Below, one piece after another: positions 25,001-36,200 of a stretch of DNA of 64,000 bases. The notes below the pieces were generated by a model that had not been told where the DNA came from, searched no databases, and worked only from the letters and a program-made list of their open reading frames with translations. The DNA comes from Syngnathus acus (Eukaryota > Chordata > Actinopteri > Syngnathiformes > Syngnathidae). Numbering within the stretch: the stretch's first letter is position 1; every line of letters starts with the position of its first letter. The stretch lies in the NCBI RefSeq assembly GCF_901709675.1, contig NC_051094.1, positions 9,480,501 through 9,544,500 on the forward strand, read 5' to 3'. A program made the translations under genes and the position numbers.

Positions 25001-28000
25001 AATATCAGGAACCAGAGATATGAATTGTCCATAAAATCTGATATCATGATATTTGTGTTAGTGTGAATTTTTAAAAGAGAAATTTAAAGCTGACCTTTTG
25101 ATCACGGTAGATGTCATAAATCTGCCGTAAGCCATTCATGTCTTTTTGGATGCTTACAATCTCTGGATATGCGAGGACGGAGAGGTCCATTAGCTTCTCA
25201 GCATTGGCTAGCTCCTGCCGTCTTTCCACCATCTTGGCCAGCTCTGCTTCATAGGATTCCATGATTAAAAGTCCTAGAAGAAAAGATCCAGATGGCTCAA
25301 TGCATTACCATTGAATGATACTCGTCATAATTACTGTGCTGGTTACAAAAAAAAATTAAATACCTTTATCTAAGTCATTTCCAACAGCTCCAGGACCATG
25401 TATGTTAAAACTTTCAGAAAAGATGGACAACTCCTCTTGAAAGTCTTCTGCCATCTTCTTAGTAGTCTGGATGTAAAACAGGTGAGAAATATAAAACTGC
25501 CGCAGTACGACTGTAATTACTTTGTTTTTGTCATTTTAAAACAAACAGGTGATAAATATAACTGCAGCAGTACTACTTTATTTTTGCCGTTTTATGTGAT
25601 GTGATTGTTTATATGTACTACGTTTCAATGTTCTAACCTCTTTGAATGATGTTTTTATGTCTGTCAGACTCAGATCCACTTGTCTGGATTTTGCAAACAA
25701 GTCCTTCCAAATCTTCTTAATATTTGCTACAAGTTCCAGTTCAGCTTTATCAACCTACACATCAAAAAAGTCTCCATAATTTTGAAAAATATGAATTTAA
25801 TATGAATATAATTTATAATTTGAATGTACCTCCACTTTGTACAGAGTCAACGTTCTGTATCTTTCCTGGATATCCATGATGCACAACTCCACATTAAGAG
25901 ACATGTCTCTAATGGTTGACACAGTCCTAAGGACATTCTTCAAGTTCTCAAAAGTGTCAGGACTCTGTTTCAGCTTCTCAGAAAGTTGCTGTGGAACACA
26001 AATGATCCAAAGGAAAACATAGAGGGAAAAAGTTTTTCACAATGCATTTTACCATGATTTGATCTTTTAAGTTGAAGAGTTCCTCCTTGGCTGACTTGTT
26101 GAGCAAACTCCCCAATGAATTGATCCAAGACTCAGCCATCTCCTGCACCGTCCGGCACAGTGGCTCCAGGTTTAATTGGACAATGTGTACGTTCTTAAAC
26201 AAAGGCTCCAGAACCACCTTTTCACAAATTTGAGCATAGAACTGCAGCCTTTGATCATACATAGCACTTGATGGGTTTTTAGCGGCAAACCTCTCACAGA
26301 CTGTGGCTTTGTCCCTTTCCCATAGAACCTGGTACTGTTTCCAGTGGTTAAGGTGCTGGTCGACAGAAAGCAGCAACTGCTGAATGTTCTGGGATACGGC
26401 AAAGGCACTTTCGTTGATTTGAGGTTGTTGACACACTTCTTCATAGAAGCTAAACGTCACCAAGTCATCACCATCTACATGTTGTGGTGGGCACTCAATG
26501 CAAGTTCCATTCATCCAACGCACAAATTCCTGAAACACAAAGATGGGGGCACATCTCTAGCCTAAAATTTGTAACAGTCCAAGAAGACAGACAAGAAGAC
26601 ACCTACTTTGGTGCTCTCGACACAATCTTTGATACAGCACATAAGTAACTGGCAGATTTCGTTTGTTTTAGGTTGCAACAAAATCTTGGGGGCCGATAGG
26701 ATGGCATCAATACGGAAAAGAGGCTCGCTCCCAATCAGCACAGCGTTGAAGGCCTTGATGTTCCTGAATGTGGCAATCAACAGAATGCTTGTTATCGAGA
26801 TGGCCCTTGTGTGATGCTCAATAATTGTTATTGCTTAATTACCTCAGAATCATGTTTATGAGCGAATCGTGCACCTTGCGTTCCCAGTATGCATAGTAAT
26901 TTGCCATCCTGCTGCACTTGCCAGTGTTTGTTTCCATAATCAAATGTTCCACCTTAGTGATGATAGGTCCAATTTCAGTGTATTTGCTTTTCAACAAATG
27001 TAATGTCTTGAGTTGCTCTCCATCAATGCATTCACAAAACTCCCTGACACCTGGAAAAAAAATTATAAAAACATTATTAGTCTGGTGTGTGACATTTGAT
27101 ATAAAAAATGATTTTTTTTGTGTTAAATTTACTTGGTAAAAGGTCTGTCTGATCTGGAGCAGGGAATTTCAGGAGGTCTGCCATCATTATCGATCGCAGC
27201 TTGGCTTCAATATCAGTCTCGTTGTTGTCTATTTGACTGACAATTGACTCAAACTTTGAGAGCTCTTGATTGGCTTCGTTGATGAAATCTGCAATTGCTA
27301 AATTCAAACATATGCTCATTTCAACTAAATTTCTTTTCAGAGCAAGAAGTTAGAGCAACTTTTTAGCACCATTACCTAAGGAATTCCAGTTCAGTCTTTT
27401 GCATCCTGATAACAAGTGTGTTTCAACCGTTTTGATGATTTCACACAACATGGCGATCTTTGCATCACTCAGACTATCAACTGTCGAGTTGTAGCTGCTG
27501 ACAAGCTTGTGAATATCATCCTTGTACCTAAATCCAATGTAAAATGCAGAGGTTAACATTTTTGTTGTTGTTGTGATGTGTTCTAGTCTGAAATTATGAC
27601 CACCTGATGAAGTTGAGCTCCTGCAGAGTCACGTTTTGAGCGACCTCAGGCACAGAGAAGGACATTAAAATCAAGTTTTTTGTCTCTGAAATGATTGTCA
27701 TGATCTCTGGTGGAAAGTTAACACGGTATCGTTTGTCCTTTTGTGAACTGATTTCAGACTTGGTTGGGATGACCTTTATGAGAAATTTCCAAAACAAAAA
27801 AGATATATATTCATCTTACTTACTTACTGTGAGGTAATCCAGTGACAATGATACATACCAGCTCTTTCTGGTCTTGGCTTTCATTCACAACGATGGCCAA
27901 AATGGGTGTCTTGAGTAACAACGGCAAGTTGCGTTCAGTGTCAGATACCCATGACTTATACTTCTTAACGGCATACTCTCTCATTTTTTTTGCCATTTCC

Positions 28001-31000
28001 AAGTATTTATTTTTTGCCTGAGAATAAAAAAATCCCAAGAGTCACATTTAGAATAAATGAAAAATCTGTCTTACCATTCGTGTCAATGCAATTGTGGAAA
28101 AGTAGAATCACTCGCCAATTTCCCCATTTCACTCTCCAATAAATCCGGCATTGTCAGGAGAGGAAGCATTCCATCTTTTACATGGTGAAAAAGTGTATGT
28201 GCCCATCTGATGCTGCCTGCCACCGGGGGCTCATTCTTATTTATTTTTGGTTTGTTTTTATTTTCCTCAAATAGGTCATTCACACTGTCCACCTGTAGGA
28301 AATATAAGTGACATATGCTTAATACAGGAATCTTCAGGGTCATTGGTAAGATCTATTGGTGGATCATCATGTGCTTTGAGGACTTGAAGATGGGGTTGTC
28401 TCGTTCTCTGGGAAAAATACTGTATGCAACGACAGTGATCTCAGACAAACCTCTTTGCAATACTGAGCTAGAAGTTCATTTGTCTTTTTCATCAAATGTT
28501 TATTGATGGCTGGTCTAGAGCGAATGTCTTTGTATTTCACAAGCATTCCAAAAGCAGCAGTTGAAGAGCGCAGTGATTTGAAGGACTTGTCAATGAAGGC
28601 AATGAGCTCCCTCTCAATGGCCTGGTCAAACATAAAATAGAAGGTACAGAGCAAAATTAATCCAAAGTACGTCCATCATTAAAACGCCTTTGAATTGTAA
28701 AACTTACATAAAGACCACTGTTAAAGTTTTGCATGATGATTTTCCAGCTGCTCATCTTACAACTATTGAAAGGATCAAAATTGGCTTCCTCAAAAGGAAT
28801 GATGAGGGTGTCAACTTTGGTCAGCATCTCATCGAAACGTTTTGGGTCCAAAGTCACACTTTTTAACTCTGGGCTGAAGATGTTGAAATACTCATCCAAA
28901 TTCTGCATTAACCAGGACAAATATGAAATATTGAGTTAACAGTGTGTGGAAGAATGAAAACACTGACCTCCAAAACGTTGTACAAGTCCTGGCAGATGGC
29001 AGCCATGTAATCAGTTTTCTCAAAGAGCTTTCTCCTATCAAACTCCCAATGTTGACCAGTTCTTCCTTCTTCAATTTCAGCACGCACTTCAAAATAAGAC
29101 GATTTCCACAAATCCAGAACTTGCTTGGCATCAGTCACCTTGGATTTTGCCAACTTCCTTTCCTCTCTATCCAAGAGACACAATCAGACTCTTGTGATGA
29201 AGAAATGACCTCATGCATAATTCAAATCCACATACCTGAAGAGTACATGGATGTCAATGACTTGAGCCACACGCTCAGACAATTGCCAAACAATCCGCTC
29301 CATCAAGGGGACCATGCGTTCATTCTTGTTATAGTGGCTGGAGATTAACCACACAATTTGTAGGCTGTTCATTAGAGATGGGATGGTCTCCAAAATCACA
29401 CTAAAGTTTGCTCCTGTGGCCAAATTCTACAACATAAAACAATTGGTGAGGATGGTGGAACAATTATAACGTTCCTCCTGTCAATTAACATCTGGCTGGC
29501 TTTGTTTTTTTTTTTTTAAATATATGAACATTTCACCAAATTTGGATAAAACATATAGCTCACTTTGAAATGTCTTTCCAGTGTTTGGAGGAAGCGGACA
29601 TTTTCATCTGCCTCCAGGCAGTATTTATCAAGTTTCGCTTCTGTCGCTTCCATAGTGGGGATCACAGCTGCTTTTGCTTTGGTCAGCACCAGTAGAATCT
29701 TCTTTACCACAGGTTGATTCAGCTTCATTCTCAGAGCACTCAGGATGGAGACACGCTCCTGCCAAAAAACAATTTCTGCCATCGGACTCGGCGTCAGAGG
29801 CTTCTTTTTTTCTTGCTCCTCAATAACGACAGTAAGCTGGGTCTGCCAGTTCATCACACACTGCTCCAACTTCTCGACTACTGCTGAATTAGTCAGCAGG
29901 TCACTGACATCTGGTTTCAGATCTAACTCTGGGATGCTCAGTGCAATGTCATCTACAATGAAAATGGAACAGAAAAAGTTGCTCAACATTGACATGGTGT
30001 GATGATGCAATTACATAAATGGAAATTATGGTAGAAAAGATGACAAATCCTATCATGATCCCTCAGAGAATTCACACGAGATGGACAGCCTAATAAAGTT
30101 GCATACAAACCTTGAGTTTTAAGCTGTTGAATAGTTGAATTGACCAAGGTCAAAAACTTGTGTGTGCTGTTAAGTAGCTCATTTCGAACGGGTGCTTGGT
30201 CACTTGGCTGCTTGGTTGGAGTCTCCTTACCACCACATAACTCTTCATGAGGAGAACCTGCTTCAGTCTGACAGCCAACCTTAGTTTTCTTCAACTGATG
30301 GGCAGTCATTAATGGAATGTAGATCTACAAAATGTACACAACTTAATTGTAAATTCCCTTTAGTAGGTTTTTTTTTCCATAAATTCTTGTTTTGTCCTGT
30401 CTTGTTGACTGCTGTGACTGTAACTTACATGAACAAGTTTTTTCTGCAGTGTTCGTAGGTTGTGTCCATTATGAAAACCGGTTTCCAAGAACTTGGGCAT
30501 CAGCTTATTGGCTTCAATCATGTCAAATGGTTCTACAATGGCCCCTGAAATGAAATACTAATCATGCATTGGTTTTCCCACCGGAATTGTAACGATCTTG
30601 AAACTGCTCTTACTCTTTGTGGTCCTGAGGAAATATAAAACTCGAGATTTGGCAAATCTCTCTGGAACTCGGTTTATTGCCATGTGAAGCTCAGTGTGAT
30701 AGACTAGTTGAATTGTCTGAAAACAAAAAAACACAATAGTTGACTTATTTATTCTCCAATAATAAATATTCTTTTTTTTTTTCCATCTCACATGACTGAG
30801 TGGTTGTTCAGGAGTCTTGTTTCCTCTTTGGATCTCCGATTGCCCCTCATGGTCCAAAGAGTCACTGGAGCAGCTCTTTTCTGATGTCAATGGTGCAAAG
30901 AAGAGAACATTAAAATAATTTAACGACAGATTAATAAATAGGAAACTCACCTTGAGGAATTTTAACTTCAATCGCCTCCTCTCGAACAGTTTTCATAAAC

Positions 31001-31176
31001 AGGAGGCACGATGCAATGTTTTCTGCAGAAACGACATTTAAAAAGCGAATAAGTTCATCCTCTTCTTTCCCATCTCTTCTACTCAGAAGCTCGTCGAAAC
31101 ATTTGTTATCAGCTAAATTGAAACAAACACGAACTCGCTGTCGTATCCATTCCACGCGGATATCGTCGTGGGCCAT
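9598..31176 (-). CDS. dnah10: DNAH10 copy A, axonemal inner-arm dynein heavy chain; motor half frame-disrupted
   Basis: Seventy-seven exons follow DNAH10 order. Exons: 31176-30951, 30880-30792, 30716-30614, 30544-30429, 30324-30111, 29952-29564, 29426-29236, 29166-28968, 28902-28708, 28621-28451, 28292-28116, 28017-27859, 27773-27604, 27527-27376, 27297-27133, 27050-26843, 26763-26607, 26529-26053, 25988-25830, 25754-25638, 25466-25364, 25273-25095, 24991-24780, 24621-24465, 24382-24149, 24073-23951, 23879-23646, 23561-23338, 23261-22993, 22914-22731, 22667-22533, 22450-22298, 22222-22034, 21942-21796, 21637-21446, 21344-21226, 21138-20980, 20901-20766, 20694-20545, 20492-20363, 20263-20047, 19899-19780, 19699-19554, 19483-19333, 19266-19008, 18942-18770, 18679-18586, 18505-18339, 18254-18063, 17516-17341, 17263-17062, 16994-16914, 16621-16424, 16353-16192, 16090-15916, 15799-15617, 15498-15363, 15295-15078, 15011-14790, 14724-14575, 14456-14178, 14102-13869, 13795-13522, 13443-13339, 13260-13106, 13016-12862, 12778-12598, 11958-11758, 11667-11458, 11381-11286, 11218-11048, 10972-10841, 10754-10543, 10464-10297, 10225-10045, 9977-9832, 9744-9598. 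If all frames were restored the protein would be about 4576 aa. The C-terminus reads [20 protein letters not shown] and ends GVCLSLNTD, which is diagnostic of DNAH10. Exons 1-28 (DHC_N1 tail and the start of the linker) are open. Exon 29 has lost one base, giving a stop before AAA1, and many later exons have indels. It is either a real half-pseudogene or a sequencing artefact. As recalled from human, it sits in the ancestral position next to ATP6V0A2. Confidence 0.9.
12945..16550 (-). repeat. Near-identical inverted tract T2, arm in DNAH10 copy A
   Basis: This arm matches B 60415-64000 inverted, from the exon before the stalk to the AAA6-side exon 66, introns included. It carries many single-base indels relative to B (exons 56, 57, 60, 61, 62 and several introns). 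The matching tract leaves the window in copy B, so the true end is unknown. Confidence 0.9.
17575..17935. mobile_element. Degraded fish inter­spersed DNA-element-like repeat in copy A intron 49
   Basis: Intron 49 of copy A (17517-18062, 546 bp) is over six times longer than its copy B counterpart (59423-59507, 85 bp). The extra sequence includes GGGGACATTGTGTAAAACG and, further on, CCTTTCCTTTTAACAACA. Both recall a widespread non-autonomous repeat in fish genomes; this is from memory, not a search. Its ends and family were not defined. It inserted after the two copies separated, or was lost from B. Confidence 0.5.
18770..19266 (-). repeat. Shorter homogenised tract T3, arm in DNAH10 copy A
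   Basis: Exons 45-46 of copy A and the intron between them closely match B 58169-58669, much more than the flanking exons 43-44 and 47-51. Indels shift the frame in exon 45, and a balanced pair of indels lies in exon 46. Confidence 0.65.
20043..23786 (-). repeat. Near-identical inverted tract T1, arm in DNAH10 copy A
   Basis: This arm matches B 53304-57059 in inverted orientation. It covers exons 27 (part) to 41 of copy A, from the linker through AAA2. Introns are as alike as exons; the match stops abruptly inside exon 27 and just after the donor of exon 41. Differences are a few substitutions and small indels, including the exon 29 and exon 40 losses. Confidence 0.9.
22032..22033 (-). other. 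GC splice donor after copy A exon 33
   Basis: The boundary reads AAG|GCGAGC after the exon ending GFLMAK. It keeps a 189 nt in-phase exon, and the same GC donor is in copy B. The AAG exon end is typical of GC-AG introns, which need strong pairing on the exon side. Confidence 0.65.
28114..28115 (-). other. GC splice donor after copy A exon 11
   Basis: The donor of copy A exon 11 reads TTG|GCGAGT. The aligned copy B donor is TTG|GTAGGT (48700). Frame and exon length (177 nt) match copy B exactly, so GC is the best boundary. It is a copy-specific GC-AG intron. Confidence 0.6.
30429..31176 (-). other. Canonical 5' exons 1-4 of DNAH10 found only in copy A
   Basis: Exon 1 (31176-30951) starts [15 protein letters not shown] and encodes a small N-terminal domain. 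Exons 2-4 are 30880-30792, 30716-30614 and 30544-30429. Exon 3 ends at a GTAAGA donor, which keeps frame with exon 4; the alternative GTGGGA donor further on would not. Exon 4 ends LQKKLVH, matching the end of copy B exon 1 (LQKRLIH). No counterpart of exons 1-3 was seen in the 1.2 kb upstream of copy B. Confidence 0.75.
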
Positions 31177-33229
31177 GAGTCCAAGTAGAGTTTTTTTTTT
31201 TTTAACCTAATATTGTACACTGGCAAGCGTTTGTGCGCGCACGGAATGGAGTCCTATACGCGCGTCGTCCCAGCAACGGACAAACGGAGGGACTTCCTGC
31301 GCAGAGACAAGAGAAAGGGGGAAGAGGTCGTAAAAGCTCACGAGTTGCTTCTTTTTTGGTCCATGTCAACGGACAAACATGCAAATGTGGTCGTTGCTAT
31401 CAAATACACGCATTAGTGAAGTCAAAATTCGCAAAAACTCATGAGAATGCAATGACACCTGCATTGAATACTCACTGACAAATAATAATTAAACGCTCAC
31501 TGCAATGGCACGTCTAATAATAAAGAAATGTTCAGATCGGTGCATTAAAAAATCTGAAAAAAATGGACACTAATATTAGAAATAAGTGTTTTTGTGTGGT
31601 CGAATCAGATAACTAAAAGAAAAAACAAAGGAAACTGTCTGGATCAAAATGATGTGGTGCTGGACTGGACCCCTAAATTGATATTTTATTGGGCAAACTT
31701 TTGAGGCAATCATTGTAATCAAATGATTTGTGTGACTCCCAAAGTCACTCGTGTACCTGATGACAGATATTTTGCTCGGTGCCTTCTCCCGACATATGTG
31801 TTGTTATTTGTTTAAACTTCAATGACACTTAATATACTTGATTGATTGAGACAAATAATTATTTATCCATACGCAGAGTCATACTGTTGCCAAATTAAAA
31901 ATAGCAAAATGATCTTATAATAGGTGCAAAAATAACTTTATTAAATCCTCCTAAACAAATTATCTAAATTAGTTCAGCATTCTCCAAACATTTTATATTA
32001 TCGAACATTATGTAAAAGTGACAGTTTTACACGAATTTTGAGAAGGTTGGAGTGTTTATACTAACATTAACACAAATGGCAAAATAAACATGGGATTAAT
32101 GACTATAACAACATTTGTCTTATACAACTGGTAAATGCCAGAGAACGTGGGACAGCAAATAAGTGTAAATAAACAAATGTAGCCCTCCGGATTTGCAGAG
32201 GTCAGTTGTAATAACCTACTTTTTAACACACTGTACTGCAAATGCCATACTTCACTGAATAATGATTCTATAATCACGTTTGATAAAGTGCTGTGCCATG
32301 ACTGTTAACCACTCATTGAAGCTGTAATAAAATTCACTTATCCCTGCATAGAATGCTAGATTGTGCAGTAATTGGACAATACTAAGACGACAATATGAAT
32401 CTATTCAGTAAAAAAAAAAAATCAACTGTGCATTATCTTTAATTGGGAAGCATTTTTAAATGTGAATAAATTAAAAATCCTGTAAAAGTATCAACACATC
32501 ATTTTACATCGTTCAGATTTACATTTTTCATTTACAAACAAAAAATCTATTTATACATATATATCACATCGTATGTCGCGTTTTGGTATCAGAAAATAAG
32601 AAGACAAGTCTAAGTAAAGGCTTCTATGGTGTTATTTGGTTGTATTAAGGCAAGCAGTGCAATAAAAGGCTGAACTTCTAATGAAGGCTTGCTTTCTACC
32701 ACGTACGTGGAAACCAAACATTCCAAAACCTAAGCTTCTGAGAAAAAAAAAAAAAAGATGAACTGAACAAATACAAATAAAAAGAAATTGTACTGTGGAC
32801 CAAATACAAAATGTGGGTGGGAAATGCAAAGATGCTTCGCTTTTATAAATAACAAATCCTAGCTAATCTAACAAGCCTTATCTGCACATACTCTGTGCTC
32901 ATCAATTCTCTATTTTTAATCCTCTTCAACTATCTACTACAGAAGTGCTTTCTAATACATGACACTAACAATACATTTTGGCACAATAAGAAAATTGAAA
33001 TTGCAAATGAAATCAATAAATGTTCTCTAAAGTGAACAAAATAGCCACTGTGCATACTGCATACTGATAAAACAACAGTACAATGAACAAATTGGCAGTG
33101 TTGTGGTCCTCTTAAAAGTTCAATTCTCTTGGGAAAATGATAAGAGGGGTGAGGGTGAAATCATTCAATGATGTCACTGGAATAATCACATCTTGGCTGT
33201 TTAAATCCAACAAGAGTATGTCCTTTACT
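31177..33229. other. Spacer with ATP6V0A2 3' UTR and DNAH10 copy A promoter
   Basis: This 2.05 kb AT-rich stretch separates the ATP6V0A2 stop (33230) from the copy A start (31176). No conserved coding exon was seen. The right part is probably a long ATP6V0A2 3' UTR, and the left few hundred bases the copy A promoter and 5' UTR. The copy A ATG has a weak -3 base (C) but a G at +4. Confidence 0.55.
31937..31942 (-). terminator. Candidate polyadenylation signal of ATP6V0A2
   Basis: AATAAA on the minus strand, about 1.29 kb past the stop. A second AATAAA lies at 31685-31690. Either would give a long 3' UTR; hexamer evidence only. Confidence 0.35.
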
Positions 33230-36200
33230 TCACAGTAAACCTTCCTGTTCAAAGCTGGAGGGGAGGAGAGCGAAGGAAAATGGATAAAACTTGACTCCAG
33301 TTCCACTGTAGAATTTATTCTGAAACTCCACCCTGAGTGAGGAAAAAATGTGATATCTATTAAAAAAGATTTAAGAAAGGCTCATGTGAGTGTTTCATGC
33401 ACTTGAGAGAGCAACTTACCAGTGCAGTCGAAGGGCATGGAGGAAAGCAGACAGGCCTTCCATCACCAGCAGGATGGACACGGTGAGAACGGCAAACAGG
33501 CCGAACACCGGCACTAAGAATAACACCCCAAGAGTCGATTCCATTCGTAGTCCTACCCGCATCACCATGGCCCAAAGCACCTCAGATAGCTCTGTGTGCA
33601 AAAAAATAATGATACAAAGTATGACAATGTGCAATGACTATACTTGTGGGATTCAATGAAATATATATATATAATTACAGGCTTTGTAATTGAGTTAAAC
33701 AATTAGCAATGTTCAATTCAAATTGATCTTGGATAACAAATAAACATACAGACAGTGCTAAAATTGTTAGTACGTCACTCTTAATGAAAGAAAAGAAAAA
33801 AAAAAGAAACCAAGGCACATCAAGGAGTGATGGGTAACCTGCACTGGCTGTGGCTGGTCTACAAGTTTTCATACTTACGGGCATGTGCTAGACTCAGAGC
33901 CCAGAGCCTGAGGTAAGAGGCTGTATTGGAAATGCAGCCCAAGCAGTACTCAATACTGTGGATGGCCTGGTGCAGGAACTCATCAGCAAAGTCAAACTGT
34001 TTTGACAACAACAAATTGTAGCTTATTGGTTGAGCCAATATTTGATTAACGTACGATAAACTGACAATGCTGAGTGGCTGACCTTCTCTGTGTGCTGCTC
34101 CCCGCTTGAGGACAGCTCACTGTGACTGTTGCCTTCCTCCATGTCATGAGTTCCTAACAAGAAGAGCTCCTCTTCACTGCTACGACGCACACGCTCATAG
34201 CCCTAAGAAAGAAGAGGTCACCAACTCAGATTTGCTTAAATATACTTTGAGATATTTGGACTGTCAAAGAAGCACTTTACTCACCCTGTACAATCTAAGC
34301 CGATGACTTCCATTGTGGAGCCAATAGAGGTAAAGTGGTTTTCCTAGGAATAGGACAGGCACTGACAGCAAAGCGATGACTAACAGAAATATCTGCAAGC
34401 CGCTCTGGAAACAACACGAAAAAACATTTCGCTTCATTTATAAATATTTTTATTTTCACAAATCAATTTCACGTACTTACTAACTAAAATTGGAGAATAG
34501 CAAAATTATTTTAAATAATTTGGACACAACAATAATGACTAATTATAACAGACGACTATTTTTATTTACTGTAGTTTAAGAACCATTCAAGAGTCATACG
34601 GACTTTTATAAAGACTGACTTTAGTGTCAGCAGTATCAGTAACATTTGTTGGTAGAAAGGGGGAGACTTTTGTTCCTCACCTGTCCAGGGTAGAGGGGCT
34701 GCATTGAGTCACCTTGCATGAGGAACATGTTTATGAAGTGAATGAGAATGCTAGGAGCATGTCTGGAGTTCTTGGCAGAGAAGAAAAGCCACTTGTAGAG
34801 TATCATGAACACCAGGTAGCCAAAGAGGCACAGCAGGAACAAGATTTCAGGAAGAAAAAGCAAGTACAAATTGTGCTTCCTCCTGAAGTGCCTGTTTTCA
34901 TCAATAAACAAAAACAATTAATTCCTATAGTTTCATCATCTAATGTCAACTTTAGATAGGAAAAAAACTTACAAGTGATTAAACGTGCTGAGGATCACCC
35001 CAAAGCTCATGTGAATGATGCCCAATATTATTGACATTTTCATCTTGTAGGAGTTCAGAAACGTAAGACGGTTTGAAGCCAGGTTCCAAATCTGGTGAAA
35101 ATATGAAATGCCATCAAGTTACAAAGATGCACCAAGGTTTCACGGATGGATACGAAATCATTTAACACCCTGAGATGTTACTTTATTGTTTTATTAAGTG
35201 TGGCGAGACTTCAGTACTGTCCACTTACTGGGTCAATTCCAAGAGGGTAGGGGCCTCTGAACACTCCGGTTACATTTGGATCCAAAGTAAGGAAGCCATT
35301 CCTGTTGACGTCCTGAGCACTATTTGGAGAAGATTAAACAAAAACCATTGTGAGTTGAAAGCAAAATATTTGACTCCAGCAGATCGTAGAAGCTTTTGTT
35401 CATTGTCTTTGTGATCACTTACTTCCACGCATTAGCTGTAAACATGGCTTTGACGCTCCATCCAGAACCAAAGATATTAATGGATTTAGAGAAGCAATCA
35501 TTGTATATCAGGCCGGTATAAACGGAGAAGAGGCCCATCATTAGGATGATGTATCGACCCTCAAAAAAGGTGTTCCAGATCTGCATGTGCACACCAAATC
35601 ACCCAGTTACACGTCAGCCTCATCAGCATACAGTTACACTTTGGGGTGAAAAGAAATTTATTTACCTCATTTCTGGTGTTCTTAAGTTTGCGGTTGTTCT
35701 CACACAACACCATCCAAAAAGCAAAAGCAGCCATAAGAAGACCATGACCCATGTCTCCAAACATCACAGCAAACAGGAAGGGGAATGTAATGATTGTGAA
35801 AGGAGCTACAATAACGAATGGGAAACAATTAGGGGAAGAACAGCAATGTGGTGTAATTACCTCCAAAACTTTAGCGCAGTATATTTTTATCATACAAGGA
35901 TTCCATAAACATGGTAAATAAATATTTTGTCACTTACCAGGATTGACCTCTCTGTATGTGCCCACTCCATAGGCATCCACAATGTTCTGGAAGCCAACAG
36001 TGAATTTGTTGCACCTTATCAAAGTAGGGGGAGTGTCATTGGTGGGTATGCGATTGACAAAGGAAGGAACTGTTGATCCACTTTTCCTCTGTCAAACAAA
36101 ATATGTACAATACATGTAACCAATCTTAAAGCGAACAGTGATGGGAGTAACGACATTGGTAATAGTGGCGACATTGCGTCCATCAGTTGGAACAAAATTA

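Noticed and set aside
9598-31176. Assignment of copy A to another axonemal dynein such as DNAH2 or DNAH5
   Set aside because: The C-terminus, the motor exons and the synteny with ATP6V0A2 and TCTN2 all fit DNAH10; the tail does not resemble those families as closely.
31177-33229. Hidden gene in the 2 kb spacer left of ATP6V0A2
   Set aside because: No frame shows conservation or plausible splice pairs; it is best explained as 3' UTR plus promoter.
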